The translations under genes were made by a program, and so were the position numbers. The notes under the pieces were generated by a model that was not told the DNA's origin, did not search any database, and saw nothing but the letters and a program-made list of their open reading frames with translations. A stretch of 64,000 nt of DNA. Source: Pseudomonadota bacterium (GTDB taxonomy: Bacteria > Pseudomonadota > Alphaproteobacteria > Caulobacterales > Caulobacteraceae). Below, piece by piece: positions 55,279 through 64,000 of this stretch. Position 1 is the stretch's first letter. The number at the start of each line of letters is the position of its first letter. The stretch lies in the NCBI GenBank assembly GCA_020161365.1, contig JAIUNU010000002.1, positions 124,001-188,000 of the forward strand, written 5' to 3'.

Positions 55279-56439
55279 ATGCGCGCCAAAATCACCGCGT
55301 TCCTGGTGGGCCTGAGCCTGGCTTGCGCCCCCGCCTTGGCCGGCTCCGCCCTCGCGCGACCGAACAGCGAGCGGGCGGATGTCGCGGCCTCGGCGCTGAC
55401 CCTGGGCCGCGCGGTCGCCGACTGGCAGCTGCGCCACATGGACGGCCGGTTCGACTACGTCCAGACCCATCGCCCCGGCACACAGAACCCGCGCGGCTGG
55501 ATCCAGGGGGCCTTCTATGTGGGCCTGACCGCCTTCGCCGAGCGGACCAACGATGCAAGCTACCTTCAGGCCCTGCGCGCCCACGGCGAGGCGCAGGCCT
55601 GGGGCCTGGGCAAACGCCCCCTGCACGCCGACGACCATGTGATCGCCCAAAGCTGGCTTTGGCTGCACGCCCGCGACCAAGACCCGGTCCAACTGGCGCC
55701 GGTCAAGGCGCGGTTCGACGCCATCCTGGCCGATCCGCCCCGCGCGGACCTGACCTTCATCGACGGGACCGAGGACCAGCCATGCCAGGCCCGCTGGTGC
55801 TGGAGCGACGCCCTGTTCATGGCCCCGCCGACCTGGACCGCCCTGTCGGCCGCGACCGGCGATCCGCGCTACGCCGCTTACGGCGACCACGAGTTCTGGT
55901 CGGCGACGGACTGGCTGCTCGACCGGGAGCACGGCCTCTATTTCCGCGACAGCCGCTATTTCGACCGCCGCGACGACAAGGGCCGCAAGATCTTCTGGAG
56001 CCGGGGCAACGGGTGGGCCTATGCCGGGATCGTCAACATCCTGAAGACCCTGCCCGCGAACCATCCTTCGCGCCCGCGCTATGTCGCCCTGTTCAAGCGG
56101 ATGTCGGCCAAGCTGGTCGCGCTGCAGAAGGCTGACGGCTACTGGTCGGTGTCGCTGCTTGCGCCTGAGAACAGTCCGCCCGAGACCAGCGGCACCGGCT
56201 TCTTCGTCTATGGCCTGGCCTGGGGCGTGAACCAGGGGCTGCTTAAGGATCCTCGCTACGCGCGGTCGGCGCGGCGGGGCTGGGACGCCTTGGCGCGGGC
56301 GGTCGGGCCCGACGGCAAGCTCGGCTGGGTGCAGCAGGTCGGCTACGCGCCCGACCATGTCGCCGCCGACGACACCCAGCTCTATGGCGCCGGCGCTTTC
56401 CTCCTGGCCGCGTCCGAGGTGTCGCGCGGGCGCTTCTGA
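55279..56439 (+). CDS. Glycoside hydrolase family 88/105 unsaturated uronyl hydrolase
   Basis: 386 aa with a signal peptide (MRAKITAFLVGLSLACAPAL). The (alpha/alpha)6 barrel shows the active-site blocks HADDHVIAQSWLWL, CWSDALFMAPPTWTAL, FWSRGNGWAYAGIVN and SGTGFFVYGLAWG, the arrangement of YteR/YesR-type rhamnogalacturonyl hydrolases. It removes the terminal unsaturated uronic acid from lyase products by hydration. ATG 55279 follows GGAGGGG; an in-frame ATG at 55222 lacks a ribosome-binding site. It is divergent from the alginate-lyase-family gene and shares its operator region, which couples lyase and uronyl hydrolase. Confidence 0.92.
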   Translation: MRAKITAFLVGLSLACAPALAGSALARPNSERADVAASALTLGRAVADWQLRHMDGRFDYVQTHRPGTQNPRGWIQGAFYVGLTAFAERTNDASYLQALRAHGEAQAWGLGKRPLHADDHVIAQSWLWLHARDQDPVQLAPVKARFDAILADPPRADLTFIDGTEDQPCQARWCWSDALFMAPPTWTALSAATGDPRYAAYGDHEFWSATDWLLDREHGLYFRDSRYFDRRDDKGRKIFWSRGNGWAYAGIVNILKTLPANHPSRPRYVALFKRMSAKLVALQKADGYWSVSLLAPENSPPETSGTGFFVYGLAWGVNQGLLKDPRYARSARRGWDALARAVGPDGKLGWVQQVGYAPDHVAADDTQLYGAGAFLLAASEVSRGRF

Positions 56440-56557
56440 GGTCGATGAAAAAATGGGCTGGCCCGCCGGTTGCTCCGGCTGCGGAAATCCAGTCCTCCTT
56501 CGTCTTAGAACAAGAGGGCCGCGCACACGCGCGCCACGGGTTGATGGGGCGAAAGCG

Positions 56558-59314
56558 ATGAAACGAAGTGCGGTGATGGCCGGAGCGGCCCTCGGCGTGG
56601 TGCTGGCCTTCGGGGCGATGGGAGGGGCCACGGCGTCCGACCTGCCCTCGCCGGCGACGGCCTTCGCCCAGCCGGTCGGCAGCGACTATTTCCTGGCCGA
56701 CTACACCGCTTATGAGGCCTATCTGAAGGCGCTGGCCGCCAAGTCCGACCGCATGAAGCTGGTCGACATCGGCAAGACCGAGGAGGGCCGCACCCAATGG
56801 ATGGCGATCGTCTCCTCGCCCGCCAACCTGGCCAAGCTGGACCAGTACAAGACCATCGCCCGCAAGCTGGCCAAGGCCGACGGCGTCAGCGAGGCCGAGG
56901 CCCGCAAGCTGGCCGCCGAGGGCAAGGCCGTGGTGTGGATCGACGCAGGCCTGCACGCCAACGAGACCGTGACCTCGCAAGGCCAGATCCAGGTCATCCA
57001 CCAGATGCTGACGGGGACCGATCCTGAGACCCTGCGGTTCCTGGATGACTGCATCATCCTGTTCGCGCACGACAATCCCGATGGGATGGAGATGATCTCC
57101 GACTGGTACATGCGCAACGAGGACCCCAAGAAGCGGGAGTTCGGCTCGCTGCCGCGCCTGTACCACAAGTACATCGGCCACGATAACAACCGCGACAGCT
57201 TCATGTCGGCGATGGCCGAGACGACCAACGTCAACAGCCAGCTGTTCCGCGAGTGGTTCCCGCAGATCGTCTACAACCAGCACCAGACCGCGCCCAACGG
57301 CATGGTCGTGTTCGTGCCGCCGTTCCGCGATCCGGCCAACCACAACTACGACCCGCTGGTCATGACCATGCTGCAGGAAGTCGGCATGGCCATGCACAGC
57401 CGCCTGGTGGCCGAGGACAAGCCCGGCACCGGCGCGCGCAGCGCCGCCCCCTACTCCACCTGGCACAACGGGATGGAGCGCTCGATCGCCTATTTCCACA
57501 ACTCGATCGGCCTCTTGACCGAGATCACCGGCGGCCCGACCCCGTCGCCGATCAATCTGGTCCCCGATGTGCAGTTGCCCAGCAACGACCGGCCGGTTCC
57601 GATCGCGCCCCAGATGTGGCGCCTGCAGCAGACGCTCGACTACCAGGCCAGCCTGAACCGCTCGGTGCTCGACTACGCCTCGCGCAACCGCGAGCGACTG
57701 CTCTTCAACATCTGGAAGATGGGCGACAACAGCATCAAGCGCGGCAATCGCGACACCTGGACCATCACTCCCACCAAGGTCGACGCGCTGGCGGCGGCGG
57801 GTAAGGACAAGCCCCTGGCGGGCAGCCGGGGCGCGGTGGATCCTTCGCTCTACAAGACGATCATGCAGGCGCCCGAGCAACGCGACCCGCGCGGCTTCAT
57901 CCTGCCCGCCGACCAGGCCGACATGCCGACCGTGGTCGCCTTCCTGAACGCCCTGATCAAGGCTGGCGTCGACGTCGATGTCGCCGACAAGGCCTTCACC
58001 GTCGCCGGCAAGACCTATCCGGCGGGCTCCTATGTTGTGCGCACGGCCCAGGCCTATCGCCCGCATGTGATGGACATGTTCGAGCCGCAGGACCACCCGC
58101 ACGACACCGAGTATCCGGGCGGCCCGCCCAAGGCGCCATACGACGTCACCGGCTACACCCTGGCCTACCAGATGGGGATCAAGTTCGACCGCGTGCTGGA
58201 CGCGTTCGAGGCGCCGACCAAGCGCGTGCCCGACCTGATCAAGGTCGCGCCGGGTTCGGTGAAGGGCGCGGGCGGCGCGGGCTGGCTGATCAGCCACGAA
58301 ACCAACGCCAGCTTCACCCTGACCAACCGCCTGCTGAAGGCCGGCGCCAAGGTCCAGTGGCTCAAGGACGGCGCCAAGGCCGGCGGCAAGACCTTCGGGG
58401 CCGGCGCGATCTGGGTCCCCGCCTCCCCCGCCGCCAAGGCGGTGATCGACAAGGGCGTCAAGGACCTGGGGATCGACGCCTGGGCCGTCGCCGCCAAGCC
58501 GGCGGGCGCCGCCATCGCGCTGAAGCCGATCCGCGTAGGCCTGGTCGACATCTATGGCGGCTCGATGCCGTCGGGCTGGAACCGCTGGATGTTCGAGCAG
58601 TTCGAAGCGCCCTTCCAGGTCGTCTATCCGCAGCGCCTGGACGCCGGCGACATCGGCAAGGACTTCGACGTGCTGGTCTTCGCCGACGGCGTGGTGCCCG
58701 CCCCGGCCGATGGTCCGTTCCGCGCCGGCCGCGGCGGGGCCCAGCCCAAGCCCGAGGACATTCCGGCCGAGTACCGGTCGTGGCTGGGCCGCGTGACCGA
58801 TGAGAAGACCGTCCCCAAGATCGCCGAGTTCGTGAAGGGCGGCGGCACAGTCGTGGCCATCGGCGCCTCGACGCGCCTGGCCACCGCTCTGGGCGCGCCG
58901 GTCGAGGTGGCCACGGCCAAGACCGAGAACGGCCAGCTCAAGGCCCTCTCCAATCGCGAGCTCTACATCCCCGGCTCGATCCTGCGGGCCAAGGTCGATC
59001 CCAAGCAGCCCCTGGCCTATGGCGCGGGCGAGGAGGTCGACGTGTTCTTCGACCGCAGCCCGACCTTCACGATCAAGAGCGACGCCAAGGGGATCTCGCG
59101 GGTCTCGTGGTTCGACAGCGACAAGCCGCTGCGCAGCGGCTGGGCGGTCGGCGAGGAGCGGCTGAAGGGCTCGACGGCGATGCTCGACATCACCGTGGGC
59201 AAGGGCAAGGTCTTCGCCTTCGGCCCCGAGATCACCCAGCGCGCCCAGTCGTGGGGTACCTTCAAGTTCCTGTTCAACGGCCTGCTCTACGGGCCGGCGG
59301 TGAGCGGGAAGTAG
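56558..59314 (+). CDS. M14-family zinc carboxypeptidase, large exported form
   Basis: 918 aa with a signal peptide (MKRSAVMAGAALGVVLAFGA). Zinc-site elements are GLHANETVTSQG (His and Glu) and the later His in NQHQTAPNG. HDNNRDSF and HDNPDGMEMI are further family blocks, and the catalytic Glu is probable in LLTEITGG. The catalytic domain takes about the first 350 residues. The remainder contains more alpha/beta domains of unknown function, as in large M14 peptidases of Xanthomonas and Sphingomonas relatives. A weak GAAAG precedes ATG 56558. It acts in the periplasm on peptides. It is convergent with the gamma-glutamyltransferase gene. Confidence 0.88.
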   Translation: MKRSAVMAGAALGVVLAFGAMGGATASDLPSPATAFAQPVGSDYFLADYTAYEAYLKALAAKSDRMKLVDIGKTEEGRTQWMAIVSSPANLAKLDQYKTIARKLAKADGVSEAEARKLAAEGKAVVWIDAGLHANETVTSQGQIQVIHQMLTGTDPETLRFLDDCIILFAHDNPDGMEMISDWYMRNEDPKKREFGSLPRLYHKYIGHDNNRDSFMSAMAETTNVNSQLFREWFPQIVYNQHQTAPNGMVVFVPPFRDPANHNYDPLVMTMLQEVGMAMHSRLVAEDKPGTGARSAAPYSTWHNGMERSIAYFHNSIGLLTEITGGPTPSPINLVPDVQLPSNDRPVPIAPQMWRLQQTLDYQASLNRSVLDYASRNRERLLFNIWKMGDNSIKRGNRDTWTITPTKVDALAAAGKDKPLAGSRGAVDPSLYKTIMQAPEQRDPRGFILPADQADMPTVVAFLNALIKAGVDVDVADKAFTVAGKTYPAGSYVVRTAQAYRPHVMDMFEPQDHPHDTEYPGGPPKAPYDVTGYTLAYQMGIKFDRVLDAFEAPTKRVPDLIKVAPGSVKGAGGAGWLISHETNASFTLTNRLLKAGAKVQWLKDGAKAGGKTFGAGAIWVPASPAAKAVIDKGVKDLGIDAWAVAAKPAGAAIALKPIRVGLVDIYGGSMPSGWNRWMFEQFEAPFQVVYPQRLDAGDIGKDFDVLVFADGVVPAPADGPFRAGRGGAQPKPEDIPAEYRSWLGRVTDEKTVPKIAEFVKGGGTVVAIGASTRLATALGAPVEVATAKTENGQLKALSNRELYIPGSILRAKVDPKQPLAYGAGEEVDVFFDRSPTFTIKSDAKGISRVSWFDSDKPLRSGWAVGEERLKGSTAMLDITVGKGKVFAFGPEITQRAQSWGTFKFLFNGLLYGPAVSGK

Positions 59315-59329
59315 GGCTGAAAATAAGAT

Positions 59330-59566
59330 CGGCGCCGGACGGGGAAGTCCGGCGCCGAGTTCGTCTCGGGACGGTTGGAGACATCCGCGAGACGGCTACC
59401 GCTCCGGGGGTTGGCGTGAGCCGGAGCGGCCTGGTGTCGCCGGGGAGCTGGACCGGCGTCGGCGACGACCAAGGCGAAGGTGCGCCCGGCGCACCGCCCG
59501 GACATTGAGACAAATCAAACACGCTCGAAACGAAGTCGGCGCCGGAGGGGCAGCTCCGGCGCCGAC
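59330..59566. other. Run of five strong hairpins between convergent peptidase genes
   Basis: The 292-nt gap holds no gene but five inverted repeats in order. They are: CGGCGCCGGAC/GTCCGGCGCCG (59330-59357); CCGCTCCGG/CCGGAGCGG (59399-59429); GTCGCCG/CGGCGAC (59436-59466); GGTGCGC/GCGCACC (59479-59495); and GTCGGCGCCGGAG/CTCCGGCGCCGAC (59535-59566). The first and last are near-copies of each other. None has a long T-run. They could be bidirectional terminators or a structured small RNA. Confidence 0.6.
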
Positions 59567-59606
59567 AGATCGCGTCCCCTTGGATCAAAGGGGGGGAGGT
59601 AGACCC

Positions 59607-61343
59607 TCAGGGCGCGATCGCCTCGGCCCCCGGGCGACGCGGATCGGCGCCGCCGAGATAGAGACCCTGCTCGATCATGATCGACTGGGCCGAGCCCATG
59701 GTCTCGTCGGAGGTTATCGGGTGACCCATCGCCTTCAGGATGGCGACGGTGTCTGGATTGAAGTTCGGCTCGACGCGCAGGGTGTCGCTGGCGTCCTGGA
59801 AAATGCGCGGCTGGTGGGTGGCCTCGGCCACGTTCAGCTTGAAGTCGACGACGTTGACGATGACCTGCAGCACCGTGTCGATGATCGTGCTGCCGCCCGG
59901 CGTGCCGGTGATCAGCCACGGCTTGCCGTCCTTGAAGATCATGGTCGGCATCATGGTCGAGAGCACGCGCTTGCCCGGCTGCAGGGCGTTGGGCGGCGCA
60001 GGCTTGCCGCTCTTCTGCGCGCGCCACGCGGCCTCGTGAGCGTAGTTGTTCATCTGGTTGTTCAGCACGAAGCCCGCGCCGGCCACCATAACGCCCGAGC
60101 CGAAATCGGCTCCCAGTGTATAGGTGTTGGAGACCGCGTTGCCCTCGGCGTCGGCGACCGAGAAGTGCGTGGTGTTGGGGCTTTCGAACGCCCAGGGATC
60201 GCCGGCGCCCAGGTCCTTGGCGGGCGTGGCCTTGTCGGGATTGATCAGCTTGGCGCGCGCCGCGCCATAGGCCTTTGACGTGAAGCCCTGCAGCGGGACC
60301 TTCACGAAATCGGTGTCGCCCAAATACTTGTAGCGGTCGGCATAGGCCATCTTCATGGCCTCGGCCTGAAGGTGCAGGGTCTTGGCCGAGCCCAGGCCCG
60401 TCGCCTTCAGGTCGAAGGTCTCCAGGATGTTGAGCATCTCCAAGAGGGTCGCGCCGCCGGCGCTGGCGGGCGGCGAGGTCTTGACCGTCAGGCCGCGATA
60501 GCTGCCGACCAGCGGCTGGCGGATCTCGGCCTTGTAGGCGGCCAGGTCCTCCAGGGTGATCAGGCCACCATGGACCTTCATGTCGGCGGCGAAGCGCTGG
60601 GCGATCTCGCCGCGGTAGAAGGCGTCGGCGCCCTTGTCGGCGATCTGGCGCAGCGACCAGGCCAGCTCGGGCTGCTTGAGGACCTCGCCGGCGCGATAGA
60701 GCTCACCGCCGGCCTTGTAGAAGGTCTGCTTGCCGGCCTCGCTCTCGGACAGGCGCTGCTTGCCCCAGCTGAAGACGAACGCCTCGTCGGGCGACAGGGC
60801 CACACCGTCGGCGGCCAGGCGATAGGCCGGTTCGACCACCTGCTTCCAGGGCAAGCGACCATACTTCTGATGGGCCAGATAGAGGCCCGCGACCGTGCCC
60901 GGAACGGTGGGCGCGCGATAGCCGCGCGACGCCACGTCGTCCATCTCCTTGCCATTCTCGTCGACGAAGGTCTCAAGCTTGGCGGCCTTGGGCGCGACGC
61001 CGCGATAGTCGATGAAGATCGTCTCACCCGTCTTGGCCAGGTGGACCATCATGAAGCCGTCGCCGCCGATATTGCCGGCGCGCGGCAGGGTCACGGCCAG
61101 AGCAAAGGCGGTGGCGACGGCGGCGTCCACGGCGTTGCCGCCCTGGCGCAGGATGTCGCCGCCGACCTTGGTGGCGATGGCGTTCTGGCTGACCACCATG
61201 CCCCGCTCGCCCACCACCGGCGAGTGGATGCTGGGATACTCCAGCAGCTGCTTCTTCTGGGCCAGCGCCTCGGACGAGACGATGGGCGAGAGCGCCAGGG
61301 CGAAGACCGTGGCGGCTGTGGCGAGAAGGCGGAAGGGTTTCAA
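59607..61343 (-). CDS. ggt: Gamma-glutamyltransferase
   Basis: 578 aa, Ntn-hydrolase family. Signal peptide MKPFRLLATAATVFALALSP. The N-terminal subunit has the blocks GNAVDAAVATAFALAVTLP and DYRGVAPKAAKLETF. The autocleavage nucleophile is the Thr in NTTHFSVADAEGNAVSNTYTL, and GSGVMVAGAGFVLNNQMNNY and GTPGGSTIIDTVLQVIVNVVD close the small subunit. It transfers or hydrolyses gamma-glutamyl groups of glutathione-like compounds in the periplasm. It lies 65 nt downstream of a TonB receptor on the same strand, so the two are probably co-transcribed and may serve peptide or glutathione use. Confidence 0.94.
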   Translation of the reverse strand: MKPFRLLATAATVFALALSPIVSSEALAQKKQLLEYPSIHSPVVGERGMVVSQNAIATKVGGDILRQGGNAVDAAVATAFALAVTLPRAGNIGGDGFMMVHLAKTGETIFIDYRGVAPKAAKLETFVDENGKEMDDVASRGYRAPTVPGTVAGLYLAHQKYGRLPWKQVVEPAYRLAADGVALSPDEAFVFSWGKQRLSESEAGKQTFYKAGGELYRAGEVLKQPELAWSLRQIADKGADAFYRGEIAQRFAADMKVHGGLITLEDLAAYKAEIRQPLVGSYRGLTVKTSPPASAGGATLLEMLNILETFDLKATGLGSAKTLHLQAEAMKMAYADRYKYLGDTDFVKVPLQGFTSKAYGAARAKLINPDKATPAKDLGAGDPWAFESPNTTHFSVADAEGNAVSNTYTLGADFGSGVMVAGAGFVLNNQMNNYAHEAAWRAQKSGKPAPPNALQPGKRVLSTMMPTMIFKDGKPWLITGTPGGSTIIDTVLQVIVNVVDFKLNVAEATHQPRIFQDASDTLRVEPNFNPDTVAILKAMGHPITSDETMGSAQSIMIEQGLYLGGADPRRPGAEAIAP

Positions 61344-61408
61344 GTCGGGCCTCGCAGAACGGACGCGCGAAGGGACGGGGCGACCATCAGGCCGCCCCGC
61401 TCACAGGG

Positions 61409-64000
61409 TTAGAACCGCTTGGAGAGGTTCATGTACCAGTAGCGACCCGTCGCGTTGTGCAGCGCGCCCGAGTAGCCGAAGTTCGAGGCCGACAGCGGCG
61501 GGTCCTTGTCGAAGGCGTTACGCACGCCCACCCGGACCGTGGAGCCGTCGAACATGCCGTCCTTGAACGCGTACTGGCCGTAGAAGCTGACGGTCGTCCA
61601 TTCCTTGATCGGGAAGTACTGGCCGTTCACCTGCGCCGGGCCGGTGTCGTAGACCTCGCCGACATAGTTGACGAACGCGCCCGCGCCCCAGCCGTCCTTG
61701 CGCCAGGAGACGCTGGCCGTGCCGCGGAACTCGGGGAAGCCGTCGAACTGGATCTGGTTGCCGGCGCTGGCGATCGTGATGCCCGGCAGCTTGCCGGCCG
61801 CAACCGCCTGCAGAAGGATGCTCTCGGTCTGACCCGGGGCCTGGTCATACTTCAGGAGCTTGGCGACATTGATCGACAGGCCGAAGTCGCCCCAGGGGGT
61901 GTCGTCCAGGTCGTAGTCCAGGCTGAAGTCGGCGCCCTGCACCATGCGCGGCTGCAGGTTCGAGTAGGTGTCGCTGATGTAGGCGATGTTGCCGACCGTG
62001 GCCGTGCCCACCGGCGCGTCGCGCACGACGTTCGGGTTGGACGAGCCGCTCTGGCGCAGCAACCAGTCGTAGGCGATCTGGTTGTAGCCGCCCAGGATAC
62101 CCACGATGTTCTTCTCGCGGATCGACCAGAAGTCGCTGGTCAGGGTCAGCTTGCCGTACTGGCGCGGAATGAAGGTGGGCTGATAGACGAAGCCGATCGT
62201 GGCGTTGTCGGCCTCTTCCGGCTTCAGGTTCTTGTTGCCGCTGCGCACTTCGATCGTGCTGGCGCTGGGGCAGGAGGTCGCGGTCGGCGTGTTGATCCGG
62301 CAGGCTGCGAAGTCGGTGCGGGTGTTCGAGACCGTCGTGCCGTCGCTGTAGAACTGCGGCAGGTTCGGCGCACGGAAGCTTTGCGAGACCGAACCGCGGA
62401 TCGCGAAGCCCTGGCCGACCTTCCAGTAGATCGCGCCCTTGGGCTTCAGCACGTTGCCAAAGTCCGAATACTCTTCGTCGCGCGCGGCGATCTGCAGGCT
62501 GATCTCCTCGACGAACGGGATGTTCATCTCGGGCGAGACGATCGGCACGGCCAGTTCGAAGAAGGCCGAGGCGACCGACCGGTGCGCGTTGACGTCCGGC
62601 GCGCCCGAGGCGCCCATGACGTCCGTGCCGTAGGTCACGCCGGTGACGCTGTTGGTGTACTTGATCGTGCCGTCCAGGCGCTTGTCGCGGTCGTCCTTGT
62701 AGGTCTCGCGACGCCACTCGACGCCCGCCGCGATCCCGACGTCGCCGCCCGGCAGGGTGAAGAGGTCCTTCTTGGAGATCTTGAAGTCAGCCAGGGTCAG
62801 CGAGGTTTCGCTGATGCGATAGACGTTGATCAGGAACGAGTTGATCGTCGCGCGGTCGTTCGGCGTTCCGTCGCCCAGCGAGTAGTTGGGCTGGCTGCCG
62901 CCGTTGAACGGATTGTACGCCGTCGCATCCGTGCGGTTCAGGGCCGCCTGGAACGCGGTGTTGCTGATCGCGTCGTGCGTCATGTCCTTGGTGCGGGCCT
63001 TGGAATACAGCAGCGCCGAATCCCACTTCCAGCCCTTCCAGCCGCCCTTCAGCCCGCCCAGCAGGCGGTAGCTGTCGTCCGTGACCGTATAGGTGCGCGG
63101 ACCGGTGTCGACCGGGCGATAGGTGGTGATGTTCATCGCAATGCCGGTGGTCGGCACGCCGGTCAGGTTGGCCAGACGGTTGGGGCTGGTCGTCGGACCG
63201 AAGGGGTTCCAGTAGGCGTTGGCGGCGATGCTGATCGGCGCGGTGCTGAGCGGCGCCGACTGTTCGCGGCTGCCGGTGAACAGGGCGTGGTAGTAGCCCA
63301 CTTCGCCATAGCCGGTGATGTCGCCGAAGTCGTGCTCAACCGTCGAGAACAGGTTGGTGCGCTCGACGCCGCCCTTCAGGGTGCGATCGGGGTTTTCGTC
63401 ATAGCGCAGCACGCGGCTGGTGGCGCCGGTGATCGTGCCCGAGCGGATGCAGAGGTTGCCAGTCAGCACGGTGCTGGAGCAGCCGGCGGCGGTGTTGGCG
63501 GTCGGCTCGATGTGGAACACGCCCGAGGTCGTCAGCGTCGCCGTTCCCTGGCGCACCACGGTGGTCGGCGGGATCAAGGTGAACGAGCCCCAGGGGCTGG
63601 AGGTCGAACGGCTGTCGAAGGTGGTGTTGTCCACCCAGGGCGTGTTGGCCACCTGCGCCCGATGATCTTCGCTGGCCGAATAGTCGCGCTCCGACGCCAT
63701 CAGGCGGCTGCGGCCGGTGTAGTTGCCGAAGAAGGTCAGGCGCGTGCCGTCCGCCAGACGCGTGCCGGCCTTCACATTGAACGAGCCTTCGCGGTAGCTG
63801 GTGCCTTCCGAGCCGCCGTACTGGGCTTCCATCTTCAGGCCACGGAACTTGGTGTCGAGCACGGTGTTGACCACGCCGGCCACCGCGTCGGCGCCATAGA
63901 TGGCCGCCGCGCCGTCGCGCAGCACTTCCACCCGCTTGATGCCCGCCACGGGGAACGCGTTGGTGTTGACCGTCTGGACCGGAACCAGGTTCTCGGTCTG
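61409..64000 (-). CDS. TonB-dependent receptor (N-terminus outside the window)
   Basis: 864 codons of an open frame that runs off the right edge, so the signal peptide, TonB box and first part of the plug are missing. Visible are the plug blocks VAGIKRVEVLRDGAAAIYGADAVAGVVN and the large beta barrel. The protein ends in ATGRYWYMNLSKRF with the terminal Phe of outer-membrane proteins. The region around 62-63 kb has long loops with cysteine pairs. Plug type and length match receptors of roughly 950 aa. It is followed after 65 nt by ggt on the same strand. The substrate may be a peptide, from the peptidase-rich neighbourhood (inference). Confidence 0.9.
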   Translation of the reverse strand, partial: QTENLVPVQTVNTNAFPVAGIKRVEVLRDGAAAIYGADAVAGVVNTVLDTKFRGLKMEAQYGGSEGTSYREGSFNVKAGTRLADGTRLTFFGNYTGRSRLMASERDYSASEDHRAQVANTPWVDNTTFDSRSTSSPWGSFTLIPPTTVVRQGTATLTTSGVFHIEPTANTAAGCSSTVLTGNLCIRSGTITGATSRVLRYDENPDRTLKGGVERTNLFSTVEHDFGDITGYGEVGYYHALFTGSREQSAPLSTAPISIAANAYWNPFGPTTSPNRLANLTGVPTTGIAMNITTYRPVDTGPRTYTVTDDSYRLLGGLKGGWKGWKWDSALLYSKARTKDMTHDAISNTAFQAALNRTDATAYNPFNGGSQPNYSLGDGTPNDRATINSFLINVYRISETSLTLADFKISKKDLFTLPGGDVGIAAGVEWRRETYKDDRDKRLDGTIKYTNSVTGVTYGTDVMGASGAPDVNAHRSVASAFFELAVPIVSPEMNIPFVEEISLQIAARDEEYSDFGNVLKPKGAIYWKVGQGFAIRGSVSQSFRAPNLPQFYSDGTTVSNTRTDFAACRINTPTATSCPSASTIEVRSGNKNLKPEEADNATIGFVYQPTFIPRQYGKLTLTSDFWSIREKNIVGILGGYNQIAYDWLLRQSGSSNPNVVRDAPVGTATVGNIAYISDTYSNLQPRMVQGADFSLDYDLDDTPWGDFGLSINVAKLLKYDQAPGQTESILLQAVAAGKLPGITIASAGNQIQFDGFPEFRGTASVSWRKDGWGAGAFVNYVGEVYDTGPAQVNGQYFPIKEWTTVSFYGQYAFKDGMFDGSTVRVGVRNAFDKDPPLSASNFGYSGALHNATGRYWYMNLSKRF

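Noticed and set aside
56440-56557. Possible riboswitch before the M14 peptidase gene
   Set aside because: The leader has GC-rich complementary stretches but I could match none of the known riboswitch cores.

Overview
The window looks like chromosome of a Caulobacter-type freshwater alphaproteobacterium. Its left end carries the S-layer locus rsaA-rsaD-rsaE. The rsaA 5' region closely resembles the C. crescentus rsaA promoter and leader as I remember them. GC content is high throughout, and four TonB-dependent receptors, SapC/cupin/halogenase-like genes and many plant-polysaccharide enzymes fit that lineage. Species cannot be fixed from the sequence alone; S-layer protein length (1464 aa here versus about 1026 aa in C. 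crescentus) sets it apart from the laboratory strain.

Layout. 1-6.7 kb: S-layer export and S-layer protein (minus strand). 6.9-11.7 kb: a small XRE regulator, an unrecognised 510-aa protein, an FkbM-type methyltransferase and a GT4-like glycosyltransferase (plus). 11.7-18.2 kb: a TonB receptor / SapC / cupin-like / tryptophan-halogenase-like cassette (minus). 18.6-23.4 kb: an ABC-F ATPase, then a phosphonate unit (phosphonatase and FAD oxidoreductase) with a divergent LysR regulator. 23.5-30 kb: glpD, glpK, a TonB receptor and an esterase-like hydrolase. 30-35.9 kb: a GH31 enzyme, a hexuronate-type MFS transporter and D-mannonate dehydratase, divergent from a FadR-type GntR regulator. 36-37.9 kb: tRNA-Ser(GGA), msrA, a YjbR-like protein and a TetR regulator. 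38.2-48 kb: a TonB receptor, a GH2 beta-glucuronidase-like enzyme, a GH3 beta-glucosidase, a GH43 beta-xylosidase and an MFS transporter. 48-49.6 kb: three small genes around an AT-rich island. 49.7-56.4 kb: a putative polysaccharide lyase divergent from a second GntR regulator, an alpha/beta hydrolase, DUF2200, an alginate-lyase-family enzyme and a GH88/105 unsaturated uronyl hydrolase. 56.5-64 kb: an M14 peptidase, a highly structured intergenic region, gamma-glutamyltransferase and the start-truncated part of another TonB receptor.

How the genes fit together. Much of 23-56 kb reads as a dispersed uronic-acid and plant cell-wall glycan regulon. A 15-bp partly palindromic motif (about ATTGGyTTGACCAAT) recurs in front of glpD, the 26.6-kb TonB receptor, the GH2 gene, the ManD/GntR divergent pair, the lyase/GntR divergent pair and the alginate-lyase/GH105 divergent pair. 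The two FadR-type regulators encoded here are the obvious candidate readers. Separate LacI-type operators (XylR-like at 48.04 kb and 18.27 kb, another at 42.75 kb) and a perfect TetR operator (37.94 kb) suggest layered control of sugar-responsive transport genes. All motif and residue statements come from reading the sequence; no database search was run.
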